A stretch of DNA of 64,000 bases from contig NW_027478984.1 of assembly GCF_051014685.1 (NCBI RefSeq), positions 1 to 64,000 on the forward strand. The letters are read 5' to 3'. This stretch comes from Ptiloglossa arizonensis. Taxonomy: Eukaryota; Arthropoda; Insecta; Hymenoptera; Colletidae. Below are positions 60,165 through 64,000 of the stretch, one piece after another; the stretch's first letter is position 1; the number at the start of each line of letters is the position of its first letter. The position numbers were made by a program, and so were the translations under genes. The notes under the pieces were generated by a model that did no database searches, was not told the DNA's origin, and worked only from the letters and a program-made list of their open reading frames with translations.

Positions 60165-62508
60165 ACTTCCAAACTGCCATATCTCGCGAACGGATTGACA
60201 AATCCGCAAAATTTCTGTTGCATCTGAAAGTAGAAACTCGCCCGATTACAACGGTATGCGTACTTTTCCCCTAGGCCGTTCTAGTTAATCGTTTCGAGCA
60301 TCAGAACTGCAAAAATTTTGAGTATCTCAAGCGTTTCTTACTTCCAAACTGCCATATCTCGCGAACGGATTGACTAATCCGCAAAATTTCTGTTGCATCT
60401 GAAAGTAGAAAGTCGCCCGATTACAACGGTATGCCTACTTTTCCCCTAGAACGCTCTAGTTATGCTTGTCGAGCATCAGAACTGCGAAAATTTTGAGTTT
60501 CTCAAGCGTTTCTTACTTCCAAACTGCCATATCTCGCGAACGGATTGACCAATCCGCAAAATTTCTGTTGCATCTGAAAGTAGAAACTCGCCCGATTACA
60601 ACGGTATGCATACTTTTCCCCTAGGCCGTTCTAGTTAATCGTTTCGAGCATCAGAACTGCGAAAATTTTGAGTCTCTCAAGCGTTTCTTACTTCCAAACT
60701 GCCATATCTCGCGAACGGATTGACCAATCCGCAAAATTTCTGATGCATCTGAAAGTAGAAACTCGCCCGATTACAACGGTATTCGTACTTTTCCCCTAGT
60801 CCGTTCTAGTTATTCGTTTCGAGCATCAGAACTGCGAAAATTTTGAGTTTCTCAAGCGTTTCTTACCTCCAAACTGCCATATCTCGCGAACGGATTGACC
60901 AATCCGCAAAATTTCTGTTGCATCTGAAAGTAGAAACTCGCCCGATTACAACGGTATGCGTACTTTTCCCCTAGACCGTTCTAGTTATGCTTGTCGAGCA
61001 TCAGAACTGCGAAAATTTTGAGTTTCTCAAGCGTTTCTTACCTCCAAACTGCCATATCTCGCGAACGGATTGACCAATCCGCAAAATTTCTGTTGCATCT
61101 GAAAGTAGAAAGTCGCCCGATTACAACGGTATGCCTACTTTTCCCCTAGAACGTTATAGTTATGCTTGTCGAGCATCAGAACTGCGAAAATTTTGAGTTT
61201 CTCAAGCGTTTCTTACCTCCAAACTGCCATATCTCGCGAACGGATTGACCAATCCGCAAAATTTCTGTTGCATCTGAAAGTAGAAACTCGCCCGATTACA
61301 ACGGTATGCGTACTTTTCCCCTAGACCGTTCTAGTTATGCTTGTCGAGCATCAGAACTGCGAAAATTTTGAGTTTCTCAAGCGTTTCTTACCTCCAAACT
61401 GCCATATCTCGCGAACGGATTGACCAATCCGCAAAATTTCTGTTGCATCTGAAAGTAGAAACTCGCCCGATTACAACGGTATGCGTACTTTTCCCGTAGG
61501 CCGTTGTAGTTATTCCCTTCGAGCATCAGAACTGCGAAAATTTTGAGTTTCTCAAGCGTTTCTTACTTCCAAACTGCCATATCTCGCGAACGGATTGACA
61601 AATCCGCAAAATTTCTGTTGCATCTGAAAGTAGAAACTCGCCCGATTACAACGGTATGCGTACTTTTCCCCTAGGCCGTTCTAGTTAATCGTTTCGAGCA
61701 TCAGAACTGCAAAAATTTTGAGTATCTCAAGCGTTTCTTACTTCCAAACTGCCATATCTCGCGAACGGATTGACTAATCCGCAAAATTTCTGTTGCATCT
61801 GAAAGTAGAAAGTCGCCCGATTACAACGGTATGCCTACTTTTCCCCTAGAACGCTCTAGTTATGCTTGTCGAGCATCAGAACTGCGAAAATTTTGAGTTT
61901 CTCAAGCGTTTCTTACTTCCAAACTGCCATATCTCGCGAACGGATTGACCAATCCGCAAAATTTCTGTTGCATCTGAAAGTAGAAACTCGCCCGATTACA
62001 ACGGTATGCATACTTTTCCCCTAGGCCGTTCTAGTTAATCGTTTCGAGCATCAGAACTGCGAAAATTTTGAGTCTCTCAAGCGTTTCTTACTTCCAAACT
62101 GCCATATCTCGCGAACGGATTGACCAATCCGCAAAATTTCTGATGCATCTGAAAGTAGAAACTCGCCCGATTACAACGGTATTCGTACTTTTCCCCTAGT
62201 CCGTTCTAGTTATTCGTTTCGAGCATCAGAACTGCGAAAATTTTGAGTTTCTCAAGCGTTTCTTACCTCCAAACTGCCATATCTCGCGAACGGATTGACC
62301 AATCCGCAAAATTTCTGTTGCATCTGAAAGTAGAAACTCGCCCGATTACAACGGTATGCGTACTTTTCCCCTAGACCGTTCTAGTTATGCTTGTCGAGCA
62401 TCAGAACTGCGAAAATTTTGAGTTTCTCAAGCGTTTCTTACCTCCAAACTGCCATATCTCGCGAACGGATTGACCAATCCGCAAAATTTCTGTTGCATCT
62501 GAAAGTAG
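59633..62508. repeat. 8-monomer (1400-bp) tandem duplication, copies apparently identical
   Basis: Positions 59633-61108 repeat at 61033-62508. Shared markers are ACGTTATAG, TATTCCCTTCG (60111 and 61511), GAGTATCTC, AACGCTCTAG (near 60449 and 61849), TATGCATAC, GAGTCTCTC, and GGTATTCGTAC (60780 and 62180). I saw no difference. A further partial copy follows 1050 bp later (TATTCCCTTCG at 62561) and ends near 62860. Confidence 0.9.
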
Positions 62509-62860
62509 AAACTCGCCCGATTACAACGGTATGCGTACTTTTCCCGTAGGCCGTTGTAGTTATTCCCTTCGAGCATCAGAACTGCGAAAATTTTGAGTTT
62601 CTCAAGCGTTTCTTACTTCCAAACTGCCATATCTCGCGAACGGATTGACAAATCCGCAAAATTTCTGTTGCATCTGAAAGTAGAAACTCGCCCGATTACA
62701 ACGGTATGCGTACTTTTCCCCTAGGCCGTTCTAGTTAATCGTTTCGAGCATCAGAACTGCAAAAATTTTGAGTATCTCAAGCGTTTCTTACTTCCAAACT
62801 GCCATATCTCGCGAACGGATTGACTAATCCGCAAAATTTCTGTTGCATCTGAAAGTAGAA

Positions 62861-64000
62861 ACTCACCCGATTACAACGGTATGCGTACTTTTCCCCTAGA
62901 ACGCTCTAGTTATTCTTTTCGAGCATCAGAACTGCGAAAATTTGGAGTTTCTCAAGCGTTTCTTACCTCCAAACTGCCATATCTCGCGAACGGATTGACT
63001 AATCCGCAAAATTTCTGTTGCATCTGAAAGTAGAAACTCGCCCGATTACAACGGTATGCGTACTTTTCCCCTAGGCCGTTCTAGTTATTCGTTTCGAGCA
63101 TCAGAACTGCGAAAATTTTGAGTTTCTCAAGCGTTTCTTACCTCCAAACTGCCATATCTCGCGAACGGATTGACCAATCCGCAAAATTTCTGTTGCATCT
63201 GAAAGTAGAAACTCGCCCGATTACAACGGTATTCGTACTTTTCCCCTAGTCCGTTCTAGTTATTCGTTTCGAGCATCAGAACTGCGAAAATTTTGAGTTT
63301 CTCAAGCGTTTCTTACCTCCAAACTGCCATATCTCGCGAACGGATTGACTAATCCGCAAAATTTCTGTTGCATCTGAAAGTAGAAACTCACCCGATTACA
63401 ACGGTATGCGTACTTTTCCCCTAGGCCGTTCTAGTTATTCTTTTCGAGCATCAGAACTGCGAAAATTTGGAGTTTCTCAAGCGTTTCTTACCTCCAAACT
63501 GCCATATTTCGCGAACGGATTGACCAATCCGAAAAATTTCTGATGCATCTGAAAGTAGAAAGTCGCCCGATTACAACGGTATGCGTACTTTTCCCATAGA
63601 ACGTTCTAGTTATTCGTTTCGAGCATCAAAACTGCGAAAATTTTGAGTTTTTCAAGCGTTTCTTACTTCCAAATTGCCATACCTCGCGAACGGATTGAGC
63701 AATCCGCAAAATTTCTGTTGCATCTGAAGGTAGAAACTCGCCCGTTTACAACGGTATGCGTACTTTTCCCCTAGGCCGTTCTAGTTATTCGTTTCGAGCA
63801 TCAGAACTGCGAAAATTTTGAGATTCTCAAGCGTTTCTTACTTCCAAACCGCCATATCTCGCGAAAGGATTGACCAATCCGCAAAATTTCTGTTGCATCT
63901 GAAAGTAGAAACTCGCCCGATTACAACGGTATGCGTACTTTTCCCCTAGTCCGTTCTAGTTATTCGTTTCGAGCATCAGAACTGCGAAAATTTTGAGTTT
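62861..64000. repeat. Domain V: return of Domain I haplotypes at the right end
   Basis: ATTCTTTTCG with AATTTGGAG reappears near 62911 and 63436. The full CCGAAAAATTT/GATGC/AAAGTCG/TAGAACG/CATCAAAAC/GAGTTTTTC haplotype, followed by AATTGCCATACCTC, GAGCAATCC, GAAGGTAG and CCCGTTT, reappears from about 63522. These combinations were last seen before about 10 kb. The array continues beyond the window end. Confidence 0.82.

Larger units (their letters stand above)
52700..62860. repeat. Domain IV: monomers with 6-, 8-, 10- and 15-unit repeats
   Basis: Haplotypes typical of this domain are CCCGTATACAACGG with GTACGTTTCC (54831 and later), GTTGTAGTTATTCCCTTCG (58011 and later), GAGTCTCTC and GAGTATCTC, TATGCATAC, CTACAAAATGCC (52641, 56667, 57894), and ACGTTATAG. 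Three of the rare length changes of the window lie here. Long identical blocks are fewer than in Domain III except at its right end. Confidence 0.78.
1..64000. repeat. 175-bp tandem satellite array (whole window)
   Basis: The same unit of about 175 bp recurs head to tail from the first to the last base, always in the same orientation, about 366 times. Any canonical segment reappears in the same phase 2100 bp (12 units) later over long stretches. Monomers usually differ by a few substitutions and almost never by length. No transposon, unique sequence, inversion or run of N interrupts the array. From general knowledge of satellites, a near-nucleosomal monomer homogenised in higher-order blocks over tens of kb is typical of eukaryotic centromeric or pericentromeric heterochromatin. 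That location is inferred, not shown. The array runs off both ends of the window. The species and the satellite family are not recognised. Confidence 0.98.

Noticed and set aside
1..64000. CRISPR array.
   Set aside because: The unit is 175 bp and repeats along its full length with no unique spacers and no cas genes.
1..64000. Tandem rDNA, tRNA or 5S gene cluster.
   Set aside because: No rRNA-like sequence, cloverleaf or complete Pol III A and B boxes are visible. GTTTCGAGCATC resembles a B box only in its TTCGA core.
1..64000. Transposon or retroelement insertion inside the array.
   Set aside because: The 175-bp phase is kept throughout, and every departure is an indel of one to three bases. 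No terminal repeats, target-site duplications or coding segments were seen.
1..64000. An undescribed gene system such as a defence or biosynthetic cluster.
   Set aside because: There is no coding capacity in any frame beyond about 82 codons and no sequence other than satellite. The interest lies in repeat evolution, not in genes.

Overview
The whole 64 kb is one uninterrupted tandem satellite DNA array. It holds about 366 head-to-tail copies of a monomer close to 175 bp, all in the same orientation. I see no gene, RNA gene, transposon, gap or non-satellite base. A canonical monomer lies at 11377-11551. By hand count it is about 44% G+C and contains 13 CpG dinucleotides. A monomer of nucleosome scale, homogenised into higher-order blocks over more than 60 kb, points to a eukaryotic chromosome, most likely centromeric or pericentromeric heterochromatin. 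I cannot name the species, and I do not recognise the monomer as a published family.

Nothing here is coding. Because 175 = 3 x 58 + 1, the reading frame rotates at every monomer boundary, and the open frames stop at about 60-82 codons. All short ORFs are read-through of satellite.

The structure lies in the monomer variants. At least nine linked-substitution haplotypes recur, and their order shows nested segmental duplications whose offsets are whole numbers of monomers. Domain I (about 1-10.3 kb) carries an older-looking mix with 2-, 7-, 11-, 14-, 19- and 21-monomer repeats. Domain II (about 10.3-28.4 kb) introduces new haplotypes arranged with 4-, 7-, 9-, 14-, 18-, 21- and 31-monomer offsets. 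Domain III (about 28.4-52.7 kb) is the most homogenised core: a roughly 31-monomer block in tandem, then a 28-monomer (4.9 kb) block in tandem with no difference noticed, then an 18-monomer repeat and a 4-monomer repeat. Domain IV (about 52.7-62.86 kb) has its own variants in 6-, 8-, 10- and 15-monomer repeats. Domain V (about 62.86-64 kb) returns to Domain I variants. This flank-core-flank symmetry fits layered expansion of a satellite from the inside.

Length is very stable. After about position 1760 I find only six indels in 62 kb, and three of these are one 1-bp insertion copied by duplication. In contrast the first 1.76 kb holds about twelve small indels, which looks like uncorrected sequence at a contig edge. 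Candidate protein-binding or structural sites in the monomer are a 16-bp dyad, a weak CENP-B-box-like match, and a perfect 14-bp palindrome found in one variant class.
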